Origin: Geodermatophilaceae bacterium NBWT11
GTDB taxonomy: Bacteria; Actinomycetota; Actinomycetes; Mycobacteriales; Geodermatophilaceae
NCBI GenBank assembly: GCA_014218215.1
Contig: CP043652.1
Coordinates: 310,001 to 374,000, forward strand
Direction of reading: 5' to 3'
DNA: 64,000 nucleotides
Positions 52,177 to 61,070 of this stretch are shown one piece after another (positions within the stretch are counted from its first letter, which is position 1; each line of letters begins with the position of its first letter). Position numbers and translations under genes: made by a program. Below the pieces are notes generated by a model. That model was not told the DNA's origin. It did no database searches and worked only from the letters and a program-made list of their open reading frames with translations.

Positions 52177-52552
52177 CTCTGGTCACCAGTCCCCGTCCGA
52201 GTGCACGACACACGGCGTCGGCCACCTCGTCGGGGTTCTGGTGCTCCCAGAACCGCAGCACCCGCCAGCCGGCGTTCTGCTTCGGCAGGTGCCCGCAGGT
52301 CGGACAGCCGTGCCAGAAGCAGCCGTCGACGAACACCACCAGCCGCCGCCCCTTCCACACCAGGTCGCCGCGGGCCCGGGTGCCCCGGCCCGGCCGGACG
52401 TCGACCCGGAAGCGCACGCCGCGGGCGTGCAGCCGGCGCCGCAGCGCGAGCTCGGGTGCGGTGTCCCGCCGTCCCTGCCGGCGGAAACGGTCGCGCACGG
52501 CGGCCGAGCTGGCCGCCGGGGCGCGGGCCAGGTCGACCGGTGCGGGTTCCAC
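52157..52552 (-). CDS. Vsr-like (very short patch repair) endonuclease with an internal deletion
   Basis: A 131-residue protein. RDRFRRQGRRDTAPELALRRRLHARGVRFRVDV is the Vsr N terminus with the Glu of APE. GDLVWKGRRLVVFVDGCFWHGC carries the catalytic Asp and the FWHGC His. After HLPKQNA the sequence jumps directly to GWRVLRFWEHQNP. Relatives have about 25 extra residues here (an N-DWW...K...RD...LxAAGW block), including the segment with late active-site residues. The flanking words NA(D)W and AAGW suggest loss between short direct repeats. It is probably inactive or altered. No cytosine methyltransferase is adjacent, although Vsr normally accompanies one. GTG at 52552 is the likely start. Confidence 0.78.
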   Translation of the reverse strand: MEPAPVDLARAPAASSAAVRDRFRRQGRRDTAPELALRRRLHARGVRFRVDVRPGRGTRARGDLVWKGRRLVVFVDGCFWHGCPTCGHLPKQNAGWRVLRFWEHQNPDEVADAVCRALGRGLVTRGDQAIP

Positions 52553-52652
52553 GGGCGGACGATAGGACGGGGGTCCGACAGTCCCGACCCCCTTACGGCG
52601 TACGGCCGGGAGTTTGGGAGTCCACCGGGGCCGGTAAGCACCGGGAGTGCCC

Positions 52653-53660
52653 GTGACCCTCGCTGCCGTGGCTGCCCGGGCCGGGGTCAGCACCAGCACC
52701 GCCAGCCGCGCCCTGTCCGGGCACCCCTCGGTGCTGCCGGTCACTCGGGAGCGGGTCGCCGCCGCTGCCTCGGACCTGCGCTACCAGCCCGACCGGATGG
52801 CCAGTGCGCTGCGCACCCGGCGCACCCGGCTGATCGGGCTCGTGGTCAACAACCTGCGCAACGCCACCTTCCACGTCATCGCCGAGACGCTGCAGGCCTG
52901 GGGTGCCGAGCACGACCACCAGGTGCTCATCTGCACGACGGGGGGCGACGCTGCCCGGGAGGCGGCCTTCCTGGAGACCGTGCGGGCGCACCGGCTCGAC
53001 GGCGTCGTCGTCGCCGGGTCCGGGGCCAACGGCGACCTGGTGAACGCCCTGGTCGACGAGGGCCGCGCGGTCGTGACGATGAACCGGCAGGTGCCCGGTG
53101 CCCGGGCACCCTCGGTCATGAGCGACTACGAGACCGCCGCCCGGATGGCCACCGAGCACCTGCTGTCCCTGGGCCACACCCGGATCGCCGCGATCGAGGG
53201 CCCGCCGGACGTCACCTCCGGCCGTCTGCACCACGCGGGGTTCGTCTCGGCGATGGCCGCCGCGGGCGTGCCGGTCGACGAGGAGCTGGTCCACCGGGGC
53301 GCCTTCGACGCCCGCTTCGGCATCGACGCCACCGGCGTCCTGCTGGCCCGGGACGAGCCCCCGACGGCGCTGCTGGTCACCAACCACGAGGCGTCCTTCG
53401 GCGTGCTGCCGGTGCTCGGCCGCAGCGCTGTCGACGTCCCCGGCGACCTGTCGGTCATCTGCACCGAGGACGAGCCGTTCTGGGACTTCTGGTCCCCGCC
53501 GCTGACCATCGTGGACAACCAGGCCGAGCTGCTGGCCACCCGGGCCGCCGAGCTGCTGCTCGCCCAGCTCACCGGGGACGACGGCCCGCCCGAGCCCACG
53601 GAGGAGCGCACCGCGCCCCGGCTGGTGGAACGCGGGTCGACCGCTCCCCCGCGGGCCTGA
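52653..53660 (+). CDS. LacI family transcriptional regulator
   Basis: A 335-residue protein. VTLAAVAARAGVSTSTASRALSGHPSVLPVTRERV (residues 1-35) is the LacI helix-turn-helix, and RYQPDRMASALRTRRT the hinge helix. The effector domain resembles sugar-binding proteins (IGLVVNNLRNATFHVIAETLQ, then MSDYETAARMATEHLLSLGHTRIAAIEGP). GTG at 52653 is preferred to 52647 because GGAG lies 5 nt upstream. No sugar transporter is adjacent, so the target is unknown; the downstream GH15 enzyme is one possibility but is separated by a minus-strand gene. It is divergent from the vsr-like gene. Confidence 0.85.
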   Translation: MTLAAVAARAGVSTSTASRALSGHPSVLPVTRERVAAAASDLRYQPDRMASALRTRRTRLIGLVVNNLRNATFHVIAETLQAWGAEHDHQVLICTTGGDAAREAAFLETVRAHRLDGVVVAGSGANGDLVNALVDEGRAVVTMNRQVPGARAPSVMSDYETAARMATEHLLSLGHTRIAAIEGPPDVTSGRLHHAGFVSAMAAAGVPVDEELVHRGAFDARFGIDATGVLLARDEPPTALLVTNHEASFGVLPVLGRSAVDVPGDLSVICTEDEPFWDFWSPPLTIVDNQAELLATRAAELLLAQLTGDDGPPEPTEERTAPRLVERGSTAPPRA

Positions 53661-53663
53661 GGC

Positions 53664-54146
53664 TCAGACCCCGGTGAGGCAGAGGACGGTGCCGCGCTCG
53701 CCGGTGCTGCCCTCGAAGTAGGAGGCGGTGCTCTCCGGCACGGCGCGCAGGCAGGCGTCCTGGGCCTCGGTGGAGAGGTAGCCCTCGAGCACGCTGGCGA
53801 CCCGGTAGTCGGCGTCCGCGGAGTCGCAGGAGACCGTCTCGATGCCGTCGTCGGCGCCGCGGGCCACGCAGTCCCCGACCTCGGTCGAGGAGCCCTGGCT
53901 GATCAGGAACAGCCCGACGACGCTCAGCGCCGCCACGACCAGCGCGATCGGGATCAGCAGCCTGGCGAACCCGGACTGCGGGGGCCGCGGGGCGCCCTGC
54001 GGACCGACCGGCCCCTGACCGCGGGCGACCTGCCCGGCCCACGGCGGCGGGCCCTGCGGCGGTCCCTGCTGTGGGTTCTGAGGGCCCTGCGGGTCCCGGG
54101 GATCCCACGGTCCCTGCGGCGGCTGGCCTCCGGTCGGCGTGCTCAC
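53664..54146 (-). CDS. Pro/Gln/Gly-rich, single-pass, extracytoplasmic Cys-domain protein (LppU-like)
   Basis: A 160-residue protein. A disordered Pro/Gln/Gly-rich N terminus (about 60 residues) is followed by one membrane helix (LLIPIALVVAALSVVGLFLI, about 68-87). A 70-residue domain follows with four cysteines in GDCVA, VSCDSADADYRVAS, QDACLRAVPE and TVLCLTGV. The GDCxxx...VxCDxxxAxYRV pattern is that of the LppU/SCO3897 family of actinobacterial secreted proteins of unknown role. A close architectural paralogue lies at 59,842. GTG at 54146 has GGAGG 6 nt upstream. It abuts the LacI gene stop on the other strand. Confidence 0.8.
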   Translation of the reverse strand: MSTPTGGQPPQGPWDPRDPQGPQNPQQGPPQGPPPWAGQVARGQGPVGPQGAPRPPQSGFARLLIPIALVVAALSVVGLFLISQGSSTEVGDCVARGADDGIETVSCDSADADYRVASVLEGYLSTEAQDACLRAVPESTASYFEGSTGERGTVLCLTGV

Positions 54147-54334
54147 GTGTGTCCTCCGTCGTCCCCCGGTGCCCGGACGGGCCCTGCTGGGGACGGCGCC
54201 GAGGGTAGTGGCCCCGTGTGGGGGACCACGTGGGTCCGTCGGTGTGAGCCCACCCCCCGGGGGGAAGGAAGGACAGGACCGTTCAGCCACCAGCGGCCAG
54301 CCCCAGTCAGACCACCGCTCCGGAGGCTCGCCCC

Positions 54335-55228
54335 GTGTCCGACCAGTACACCTTCACCAACCCCGTCGACCAGTACCGCACCGACGGGTACCCCGAGAAG
54401 GGCATCGACGCCCCCGGTCTGGAGACCGAGCTCGACGTCCGCGCCGACCACGGCGACAGCACCTACCGCGGGTCCGGTCGGCTCGAGGGCCGCAAGGCGC
54501 TCATCACCGGCGCCGACTCCGGTATCGGCCGGGCCGCCGCGATCGCCTACGCCCGCGAGGGTGCCGATGTCGTCCTGAACTACCTGCCCACAGAGCAGTC
54601 CGATGCCGAGGACGTGGCGAAGCTCGTCGAGGAGGCCGGCCGGAAGGCCGTGCTCGCCCCCGCCGACCTGTCGGTCGAGTCCGAGGCCCGCGCTCTCGTG
54701 GCCACCGCCGTCGAGGCGCTCGGCGGCCTGGACGCCCTCGTGCTCGTCGCCGGCAAGCAGACCTGGGTCGACGACCTGGCCGACCTGACCAGCGAGCAGT
54801 TCGACCAGACCTTCAAGACCAACGTCTACTCGGTCTTCTGGGTCGTGCAGGAGGCCGTGCCGCACCTGCCGGCCGGTTCCACGATCATCACCACCAGCTC
54901 GATCCAGGCCTACTCCCCCGCCCCCGGCCTGGTCGACTACGCCACCACCAAGGCCGCGATCAACACGATCAGCAAGGCGCTGGCCCAGCAGCTGGCCCCG
55001 AAGGGCATCCGGGTCAACATCGTGGCGCCCGGCCCGTTCTGGACCCCGCTGCAGGCCTCCGGCGGCCAGCCCCCGGAGAACCTGCCGGAGTTCGGCAAGG
55101 AGACCCCGCTGGGGCGCGCCGGGCAGCCGGCCGAGCTCGCCGGTGCCTACGTGTACCTGGCCTCGGCCGAGTCCGGCTACGTCATCGGGGAGACCCTGAA
55201 CGTCAACGGCGGGATGCCCACTCCGTGA
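54335..55228 (+). CDS. short-chain dehydrogenase/reductase (general-stress YdaD/YhxC type)
   Basis: A 297-residue protein with an N-terminal extension ([26 protein letters not shown]) before the Rossmann fold, typical of the stress-induced subgroup. [25 protein letters not shown] is the TGxxxGIG motif, ITTSSIQAY carries the catalytic Ser, and [17 protein letters not shown] the YxxxK. The first start codon available is GTG. It likely uses NAD(P)H on an alcohol or sugar-like substrate. The glycosidase gene's GTG overlaps its stop by 4 bp, so the two are co-translated. Confidence 0.86.
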   Translation: MSDQYTFTNPVDQYRTDGYPEKGIDAPGLETELDVRADHGDSTYRGSGRLEGRKALITGADSGIGRAAAIAYAREGADVVLNYLPTEQSDAEDVAKLVEEAGRKAVLAPADLSVESEARALVATAVEALGGLDALVLVAGKQTWVDDLADLTSEQFDQTFKTNVYSVFWVVQEAVPHLPAGSTIITTSSIQAYSPAPGLVDYATTKAAINTISKALAQQLAPKGIRVNIVAPGPFWTPLQASGGQPPENLPEFGKETPLGRAGQPAELAGAYVYLASAESGYVIGETLNVNGGMPTP

Positions 55229-57069
55229 CACCTGCTCCCTCCGCTGCCCCCACCGCCCTGCGGTGGGGGCACGCGGGCCCCGCCCCGGTCACCGAACGCG
55301 ACACCCAGGGCTACGCCGACCTGCGCACGTACGGCGCCATCGGTGACGGCCGCACCATCGCCCTCGTCGCCCGGGACGGCTCGATCGACTGGCTGCCGCT
55401 GCCCTCCTTCGACTCCCCGCCGGTCTTCGCCGCGGTCCTGGACGCCGAGCACGGCGGGTGCATCGAGCTGCGCCCCACCACCGAGTTCACCGTCGAGCGC
55501 AGCTACGTCCCGCGCACCAACGTGCTGACCACGACGTTCCACACCGCCACCGGCAGCGCCCGGGTCACCGACGCGATGAACACCGGGGTGGCCGGCCGGC
55601 TGCCCTGGGCCGAGCTCGCCCGCCGCGTGGAGGGCCTGACCGGTGAGGTCACGCTGCACGCCGCCGTCCGGCCCGGCACCGCGCTGAACACCGTCTCCCC
55701 CTGGGTGCACGACACCCAGCACGGCGCCGTCCTGCGCGTCGACGGCCTGACCATGGCCGTGCGCACCTCCGGCTCCACCCTCGTCGAGGTCGGCGAGCAG
55801 CGGATCGACGTGGACTACACGACCTCCCCGGGGTCGCGGCACCTGCTCGGGCTCGTGGCCACCGAACGCGAACCGCTGTTCCTGGCCCGCCCCGAGGACG
55901 TCGACGCCGGCATCGACCGGACGATCGCCAACTGGGAGGCCTGGAGCGAGGCGTTCCGCTGGGAGGGCCGCTACGACCAGGAGGTCCGGCGCGGCGCGCT
56001 GGCGCTCAAGCTGCTCATCCACTCCCCCAGCGGCTCCATGGTCGCGGCCGGGACGACGTCCCTGCCCGAGGACCTGACCGGCGGGAAGAACTGGGACTAC
56101 CGCTTCGCCTGGGTGCGCGACTCCGCCTACGCCCTCACCGCGCTGTTCAGGTTCGGTCTGCGCGAGGAGACCCACGGCGCGATGAGCTGGCTGCTGGACA
56201 CCATCCGCCGGCACGGTCCCGAGCCCCGGGTCTGCTACACCCTCGACGGCGAGCTGCCCACCGGCGTCACCGAGCCCGACGTGCCCGGCTGGCGCGGCGT
56301 CACCCCGGTCCAGGTCGGCAACGCCGCGGCCGACCAGCTGCAGCTCGGCGTCTACGGCGACCTGTTCTCCATCGTCGGGCTGTACGTGGAGAACGGGAAC
56401 GTGCTCGACGCCGAGACCGGCCGGATGCTCGCCGAGGTCGCCGACACCGCCTGCGACCGGTGGCAGCAGAAGGACGCCGGCATGTGGGAGCTGCACGACC
56501 CGCAGCACTACACGACCTCGAAACTGGGCTGCTGGCAGGCGCTGACCAAGGCCGTCGAGCTCGCCGAGGCCGGGCAGATCCCCGGCGACCCGGCCCGCTG
56601 GAAGGCCGAGGCCCGGCGCATCCGCGACTGGGTCGACGAGCACGCCTGGGACGACGACCGGCGGGCCTACCGGATGCACCCGGAGACCGACGCGCTGGAC
56701 TGCTCGATCCTGCTCCACGCGATCAGCGGCTTCGACCGCGGCGAGCGGATGAGCGACACCCTCGACGCGCTCCGGGCCGAGCTCGGCGCCGGCCCGCACC
56801 TGTACCGGTACACCGGGATGGCCGCGGAGGAGGGCGTGTTCCTGGCCTGCTCCTACTGGATGGTCTCGGCGCTGCAGCTGTGCGACCGCGGCGAGGAGGC
56901 CCGGGCGCTGATGGACGAGCTGTCCGACACCGCCAACGACGTCGGGGTGCTGGCCGAGATGCTCGACCCGGCCGACGGCGCCTTCCTGGGGAACCTCCCG
57001 CAGGCGTTGAGCCACCTGGCGCTGGTCAACGCGGCGATCACCCTGGAGGAGCACACGCCCGACGCGTGA
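55225..57069 (+). CDS. glycoside hydrolase family 15 (trehalase/glucoamylase-like)
   Basis: A 614-residue protein. The N-terminal beta-sandwich ([39 protein letters not shown]) is followed by the (alpha/alpha)6 barrel from about residue 235. [24 protein letters not shown] is the conserved WDYRxxWxRDxxxT motif containing the general acid region, and [17 protein letters not shown] lies near the second catalytic Glu. Actinobacterial GH15 enzymes of this length act as cytoplasmic trehalases or glucoamylases. There is no signal peptide, so it is intracellular. GTG at 55225 overlaps the SDR stop (GTGA). A stress-trehalose role would fit the SDR neighbour, but this is inference. Confidence 0.88.
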   Translation: MTPAPSAAPTALRWGHAGPAPVTERDTQGYADLRTYGAIGDGRTIALVARDGSIDWLPLPSFDSPPVFAAVLDAEHGGCIELRPTTEFTVERSYVPRTNVLTTTFHTATGSARVTDAMNTGVAGRLPWAELARRVEGLTGEVTLHAAVRPGTALNTVSPWVHDTQHGAVLRVDGLTMAVRTSGSTLVEVGEQRIDVDYTTSPGSRHLLGLVATEREPLFLARPEDVDAGIDRTIANWEAWSEAFRWEGRYDQEVRRGALALKLLIHSPSGSMVAAGTTSLPEDLTGGKNWDYRFAWVRDSAYALTALFRFGLREETHGAMSWLLDTIRRHGPEPRVCYTLDGELPTGVTEPDVPGWRGVTPVQVGNAAADQLQLGVYGDLFSIVGLYVENGNVLDAETGRMLAEVADTACDRWQQKDAGMWELHDPQHYTTSKLGCWQALTKAVELAEAGQIPGDPARWKAEARRIRDWVDEHAWDDDRRAYRMHPETDALDCSILLHAISGFDRGERMSDTLDALRAELGAGPHLYRYTGMAAEEGVFLACSYWMVSALQLCDRGEEARALMDELSDTANDVGVLAEMLDPADGAFLGNLPQALSHLALVNAAITLEEHTPDA

Positions 57070-57115
57070 GACGTACGGTCGGGGCTGCTGGCGCGGCCGA
57101 CCCACGGAGGACCAC

Positions 57116-58504
57116 ATGGCAGTCGACACCGACCTCGGGACGGTGGTGGAGGCGCTCCGTGCTGCCCTCCCCGCCGAGCGGTTGATCACCGACCCCGACG
57201 TGCTCGTCACCTACGCCTCCGACGAGGCGGAGTGGGCGCCCTGGGAACTGCCGCTGGCCGCCGTCCGGCCGCGTACGGCCGAGGAGGTGCAGGCCGTCGT
57301 CCGGGCCTGCATCGCCCACCGGGTGCCGGTCGTCCCCCGGGGCGCGGGCACCGGGCTGTCCGGGGGCGCGAACGCGACGGCCGGCTCGGTCGTCGTCTCG
57401 CTCGAGGCGATGGACGCCGTCCTGGAGGTCGACGCGCTGGAGCGGTTCGCCGTCGTCCAGCCCGGCGTGGTGAACGACGACCTGCGCGCCCACGTCGCCG
57501 GGCACGGCCTCTGGTACCCGCCGGACCCGGCCAGCTCCCCCTGGTCGACGATCGGCGGCAACGTCGCCACCAACGCCGGCGGGCTGTGCTGCGTCAAGTA
57601 CGGCGTGACCCGCGACTACGTGATCGGCCTGCAGGTGGTCACCGGCACCGGTGAGCTCGTCCGGCTGGGCCGGCGCACCGCCAAGGGCGTCGCCGGCTAC
57701 GACCTGACCGGGCTCATGGTCGGCAGCGAGGGCACTCTCGGGATCGTCACCGAGGTCACCGTGAAGCTGCGGCCGCTGCGCGACCCCGAGCGCACCGTGG
57801 CCGGCTACTTCGACTCCGTGGTCGCCGCCGGCGAGGCGGTCACCGCCGTCGCCGCCGCCGGGCTCACCCCGTCGGCGCTCGAGCTGGTCGACCGGCACTG
57901 CCTGGCCGCCGTCGACGCCTGGAAGAACATGGGCCTCACCGCCGACGCCGAGGTCGTGCTGCTGGGCCGGGTGGACACCCCTGGTGCCGCCGGCGACGTC
58001 GAGGCCGAGCAGATGCTGGCCGCCTTCTCCTCCGCCGGTGCGTCCTGGGCCGCGGTGTCCACCGACGCCGAGGAGGCCGACGCGCTGTTCAGCGCCCGCC
58101 GGCTGGCCTACCCCGCGCTGGAGCGGCTGGGCCCGCTGCTCACCGAGGACGTCTGCGTGCCCAAGGCCGCCGTCCCGGCGATGCTCGGCCGGATCGAGGC
58201 CATCGGGAAGGCCCACGACGTGCTCATCGCCAACATCGCGCACGCCGGAGACGGCAACCTGCACCCGCTGTTGAGCACCCCGCCCGGCGACGACGCCGCC
58301 CGCGACCGCGCGCAGCTGGCCTTCCACGAGATCATCGCCGCCGCGCTGGAGATGGGCGGCACCGTCACCGGGGAGCACGGCGTCGGCCTGCTCAAGCGCG
58401 ACGGGCTCGCCGCCGAGGTGTCCCCCGCCGTGCTGGACATGCACCGCGCGGTGAAGGCCGCGCTCGACCCGCACGGGATCCTCAACCCGGGCAAGGTGTT
58501 CTGA
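57116..58504 (+). CDS. FAD-binding oxidase of the glycolate oxidase GlcD / D-lactate dehydrogenase family
   Basis: A 462-residue protein with the PCMH-type FAD domain: VPVVPRGAGTGLSGGA (residues about 67-82) and SPWSTIGGNVATNAGGLCCVKYGVTRDYVIGL (the FAD/GG motif). The C-terminal cap has GDGNLHPLL and TVTGEHGVGLLKR, the conserved substrate-site histidines. It oxidises an alpha-hydroxy acid such as glycolate, D-lactate or D-2-hydroxyglutarate, passing electrons to quinone or another carrier. A strong GGAGG lies 7 nt before the ATG at 57116. The adjacent downstream AIF-like reductase could be an electron partner, but no direct evidence shows this. Confidence 0.88.
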   Translation: MAVDTDLGTVVEALRAALPAERLITDPDVLVTYASDEAEWAPWELPLAAVRPRTAEEVQAVVRACIAHRVPVVPRGAGTGLSGGANATAGSVVVSLEAMDAVLEVDALERFAVVQPGVVNDDLRAHVAGHGLWYPPDPASSPWSTIGGNVATNAGGLCCVKYGVTRDYVIGLQVVTGTGELVRLGRRTAKGVAGYDLTGLMVGSEGTLGIVTEVTVKLRPLRDPERTVAGYFDSVVAAGEAVTAVAAAGLTPSALELVDRHCLAAVDAWKNMGLTADAEVVLLGRVDTPGAAGDVEAEQMLAAFSSAGASWAAVSTDAEEADALFSARRLAYPALERLGPLLTEDVCVPKAAVPAMLGRIEAIGKAHDVLIANIAHAGDGNLHPLLSTPPGDDAARDRAQLAFHEIIAAALEMGGTVTGEHGVGLLKRDGLAAEVSPAVLDMHRAVKAALDPHGILNPGKVF

Positions 58505-58527
58505 GCCCTCCGGCGGGGCACGACCCG

Positions 58528-59751
58528 GTGGTGCAACGTGACTACGACTACCTGGTGATCGGCGCCGGCATGGCCGCCGACAGCGCCGCCCGCGGCATCC
58601 GCGAGCTCGACCCCGACGGCAGCATCGGCATCGTCGGCGAGGAGGTCGACCCCCCGGTCGCCCGCCCGTCGCTGTCCAAGAAGCTGTGGACCGACCCCGA
58701 GTTCACCCTCGAGCAGTCCTGGCTGGGCACCGAGGAGACCGGGGCGGCCCTCCACACGGCCACCCGGATCCGCTCGGTCGACCGCGCCGCCCGCACCGCC
58801 ACCACCGAGGACGGCGACGTCTTCGGCTACCGGCGGCTGCTGCTGGCCACCGGCGGACACCCCAAGCAGCTCGACCTACCCGACGACAGCCGGATCGTGC
58901 ACTTCCGCACGATGGAGGACTTCCGCCGGCTGCAGGGCCTGGCCGGGGAGCAGCGGCACGTCGCCGTCGTCGGCGGTGGCTACATCGGCACCGAGCTCGC
59001 CGCGGCGCTGGTGCAGAACGACACCCGGGTCACCTTCGTCTTCCCGCAGGAGTTCGTCGGCGGCGCCTCCTACCCGCACGCGCTGGCCGAGCAGCTCAGC
59101 AAGACCTACGCCGCCCGCGGCGTGCAGCTGCGCCCGGGCACCCGGGTCACCGGCGGCACCGCGGACGCGCACGGCGTGCACCTGACCCTGGACGACGGCA
59201 GCACCCTGGACGTCGACGGCGTCGCGGTGGGCCTGGGCATCTCCCCGGCCACCACCCTGGCCGAGGACGCCGGGCTGACCGTGACCGACGGGGTCGAGGT
59301 CGACGCCTTCGGCCGCACCGAGGACCCCGACGTCTACGCCGCCGGCGACGTGGCCAACTGGCCCGACCCGATCCTGGGCCGCACCCGGGTGGAGCACGTG
59401 GAGAACGCCACCGACATGGGCACCGCGGTCGGGAAGGTGATGGCCGCCGACACCCTGGGCCGCGACGCCGAGCCCTACACGCACACGCCGTCCTTCTACT
59501 CCGACCTGTTCGACGCCGGGTACGAGGCGGTGGGCACGCTGGACGCCTCGCTGGACCTGGTCACCGACTGGGCCACCCCGCCCGGCACCGGCGAGGAGGC
59601 GGCCGGCGTCGTCTACTACCTCGAGGGCGACCGGCTGCGCGGCGTGCTCCTGTGGAACGTGTGGGACAGCACCGACGCCGCCCGCGAGCTGCTGGCCGCC
59701 GAGCGCGGGTACACCGCCGACGACCTGGTCGGGGCCATCCCCACCTCCTGA
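58528..59751 (+). CDS. FAD-dependent pyridine nucleotide-disulphide oxidoreductase (AIF/ferredoxin reductase-like)
   Basis: A 407-residue flavoprotein. YLVIGAGMAADSAARGIRELDPDGSIGIVGEE is the FAD Rossmann motif with GxGxxA, VAVVGGGYIGTELAAAL the NAD(P)H motif, and TEDPDVYAAGDVANWPDPILG the second FAD motif (aGD). A C-terminal domain (AGVVYYLEGDRLRGVLLWNVWD) matches ferredoxin/rubredoxin reductase and AIFM-type proteins. The usual CxxC is absent, so it is an electron-transfer reductase rather than a disulphide reductase. GTG at 58528 is used; 58531 is equally possible. Confidence 0.87.
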   Translation: MVQRDYDYLVIGAGMAADSAARGIRELDPDGSIGIVGEEVDPPVARPSLSKKLWTDPEFTLEQSWLGTEETGAALHTATRIRSVDRAARTATTEDGDVFGYRRLLLATGGHPKQLDLPDDSRIVHFRTMEDFRRLQGLAGEQRHVAVVGGGYIGTELAAALVQNDTRVTFVFPQEFVGGASYPHALAEQLSKTYAARGVQLRPGTRVTGGTADAHGVHLTLDDGSTLDVDGVAVGLGISPATTLAEDAGLTVTDGVEVDAFGRTEDPDVYAAGDVANWPDPILGRTRVEHVENATDMGTAVGKVMAADTLGRDAEPYTHTPSFYSDLFDAGYEAVGTLDASLDLVTDWATPPGTGEEAAGVVYYLEGDRLRGVLLWNVWDSTDAARELLAAERGYTADDLVGAIPTS

Positions 59752-59764
59752 CCCCAGGACGACG

Positions 59765-59798
59765 ACAGCCCCCGCGGACCGTGGTCCGCGGGGGCTGT
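59765..59798. terminator. strong hairpin after the AIF-like reductase gene
   Basis: Two perfect 16-nt arms (59765-59780, ACAGCCCCCGCGGACC; 59783-59798) pair around a GT spacer, so the terminal pairs open into a small loop. TGTC follows on the plus strand with only a weak T-run. It terminates the plus-strand flavoprotein unit and probably also the convergent minus-strand gene. Confidence 0.75.
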
Positions 59799-59803
59799 TG
59801 TCA

Positions 59804-59827
59804 TGTCGCCGAGTCGACTCGGCGACA
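59804..59827. repeat. 24-bp perfect palindrome next to the terminator
   Basis: The half-site TGTCGCCGAGTC and its complement meet with no spacer. It is 5 bp from the terminator hairpin and 14 bp past the stop of the convergent minus-strand gene. It can form a 10-bp stem with a TCGA loop, so a second terminator is likely; a protein-binding site is the alternative. Confidence 0.6.
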
Positions 59828-59841
59828 CGGGGGTGCCGGGG

Positions 59842-60504
59842 TCAGATGGCCTCGGCGCAGTAGACGCTGCCGTCCTCGTCGGGGTCGCTGCCCGACCACA
59901 GCGCGACACCGGAGGCGGCGTCGGACTCCGCGGCCACCGCGGCACAAGTGTCCGGGTCGTCGTAGAACTCGGCCTGGGTCATGTCCTCGTCGGTGCCGAT
60001 CACCCGGTACTGGGCCTCGGCGTCGTCGCAGTCCACGGTCTCGTAGCTGGAGCCGTCCTGGGTGATGCAGTCACCGATCTCGGGCTCGCCGCCGCCACCG
60101 AGGGCGTTGCGGCCGAACGCGACGGCCAGGGCGACGACCACGGCGCCGATGACCAGCGGCAGGCGCTTCTTCCAGCTCGGCTTCTCCGGCTGCACCGGGC
60201 CCTGGCCGGAGGCACCGGCGCCGGCCCAGGGCTGACCCTGCTGGTCCTGGCCGAAGCCGCCCTGCTGGCCCGGCTGACCGAACTGGCCGGGCTGACCCTG
60301 CTGGGGCCCCTGCTGGCCGAACTGGCCGGGCTGGCCCTGCTGACCGAACTGCGGCGGGCCCTGCTGGCCGAACTGCTGGGGGGCCTGGCCGGGCTGCGGC
60401 GGGCCGGACGGCGGGGGCTGCTGACCCCAGCCCTGGCCGGACTGGCCGGCGTTCGGGTCCTGGGGACCGGAGCCGGTCGGGTCGTTCGGGCCGGGCGTCG
60501 TCAT
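59842..60504 (-). CDS. Gln/Gly/Pro-repeat, single-pass, extracytoplasmic Cys-domain protein (LppU-like paralogue)
   Basis: A 220-residue protein. Residues about 20-95 are low-complexity repeats of FGQQGQPGQ type. One membrane helix (RLPLVIGAVVVALAVAFGRNAL, about 114-135) precedes a Cys domain with GDCITQ, VDCDDAEAQYRVIG, DTCAAVAAE and SVYCAEAI. The arrangement and cysteine pattern match the 53,664 gene, which is shorter in the repeat region. The role is unknown; the domain should face the outside. The repetitive codons create an illusory long open frame on the opposite strand. Confidence 0.82.
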   Translation of the reverse strand: MTTPGPNDPTGSGPQDPNAGQSGQGWGQQPPPSGPPQPGQAPQQFGQQGPPQFGQQGQPGQFGQQGPQQGQPGQFGQPGQQGGFGQDQQGQPWAGAGASGQGPVQPEKPSWKKRLPLVIGAVVVALAVAFGRNALGGGGEPEIGDCITQDGSSYETVDCDDAEAQYRVIGTDEDMTQAEFYDDPDTCAAVAAESDAASGVALWSGSDPDEDGSVYCAEAI

Positions 60505-60638
60505 CAGGTGGAGCCTTCCAGTCGGACCGGTGAGTCCGGGACATCATGCCGGTCACCTGACACAGCGACGACACGACGTGCGCACAGAGTCACCCTCCCG
60601 GGGCGGAACTCCCGCGCCACGCCGGACGTGAGCCCTGC

Positions 60639-61070
60639 ATGGACGGTCTGCGGCTCGTGCTCAACCTGGTGTGGCTGGTCCTCCAGGGGTGGGTGCTCGC
60701 GCTCGCCTACCTGCTGGCCGGGGTCATCGCGTGCCTGTTCATCGTGACCATCCCGTTCGGCATCGCCTCGTTCCGGCTGGCCTTCTTCGTGGTCTTCCCG
60801 TTCGGGCGCACCACGGTCCGCGACCCGCGCGCCGGGTTGGCCTCCGCCGTGGGCAACGTGGTCTGGTTCGTCGTCGCCGGCTGGTGGCTCGCGCTCATCC
60901 ACGTCATCTCGGGCATCGGCTTCTGCCTGACGGTCATCGGCATCCCGTTCGGCATCGCCTCGTTCAAGCTCGCCGCGGTGGGCCTGGCCCCGCTGGGCAA
61001 GCGGGTGGTGGAGACCGCCGCCCCGCAGAGCTGGTTCGGCGCCGGCCAGGCCGTCACCGCCGCCCGTTAG
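60639..61070 (+). CDS. yccF: YccF family inner-membrane protein
   Basis: A 143-residue protein with two copies of the YccF repeat: a hydrophobic helix pair ending IPFGIASFRLAFFVVFPFG and, 80 residues later, a second ending IPFGIASFKLAAVGLAPLG. About four membrane helices are present. The family is widespread and its function is unknown. The ATG start has no obvious ribosome site within 10 nt, and no leaderless hexamer is evident. Its stop overlaps the convergent methionine aminopeptidase stop by 4 bp. Confidence 0.87.
   Translation: MDGLRLVLNLVWLVLQGWVLALAYLLAGVIACLFIVTIPFGIASFRLAFFVVFPFGRTTVRDPRAGLASAVGNVVWFVVAGWWLALIHVISGIGFCLTVIGIPFGIASFKLAAVGLAPLGKRVVETAAPQSWFGAGQAVTAAR

Noticed and set aside
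60240-60420. Short tandem DNA repeats that could be mistaken for a CRISPR array
   Set aside because: They are coding repeats for FGQQGQPGQ-type peptide units in frame; there are no spacers of constant length.
59803-60747. Plus-strand frame rich in Leu-Ala-Gly-Leu repeats
   Set aside because: It is the complement of the Gln/Gly/Pro repeat codons of the minus-strand LppU-like gene.
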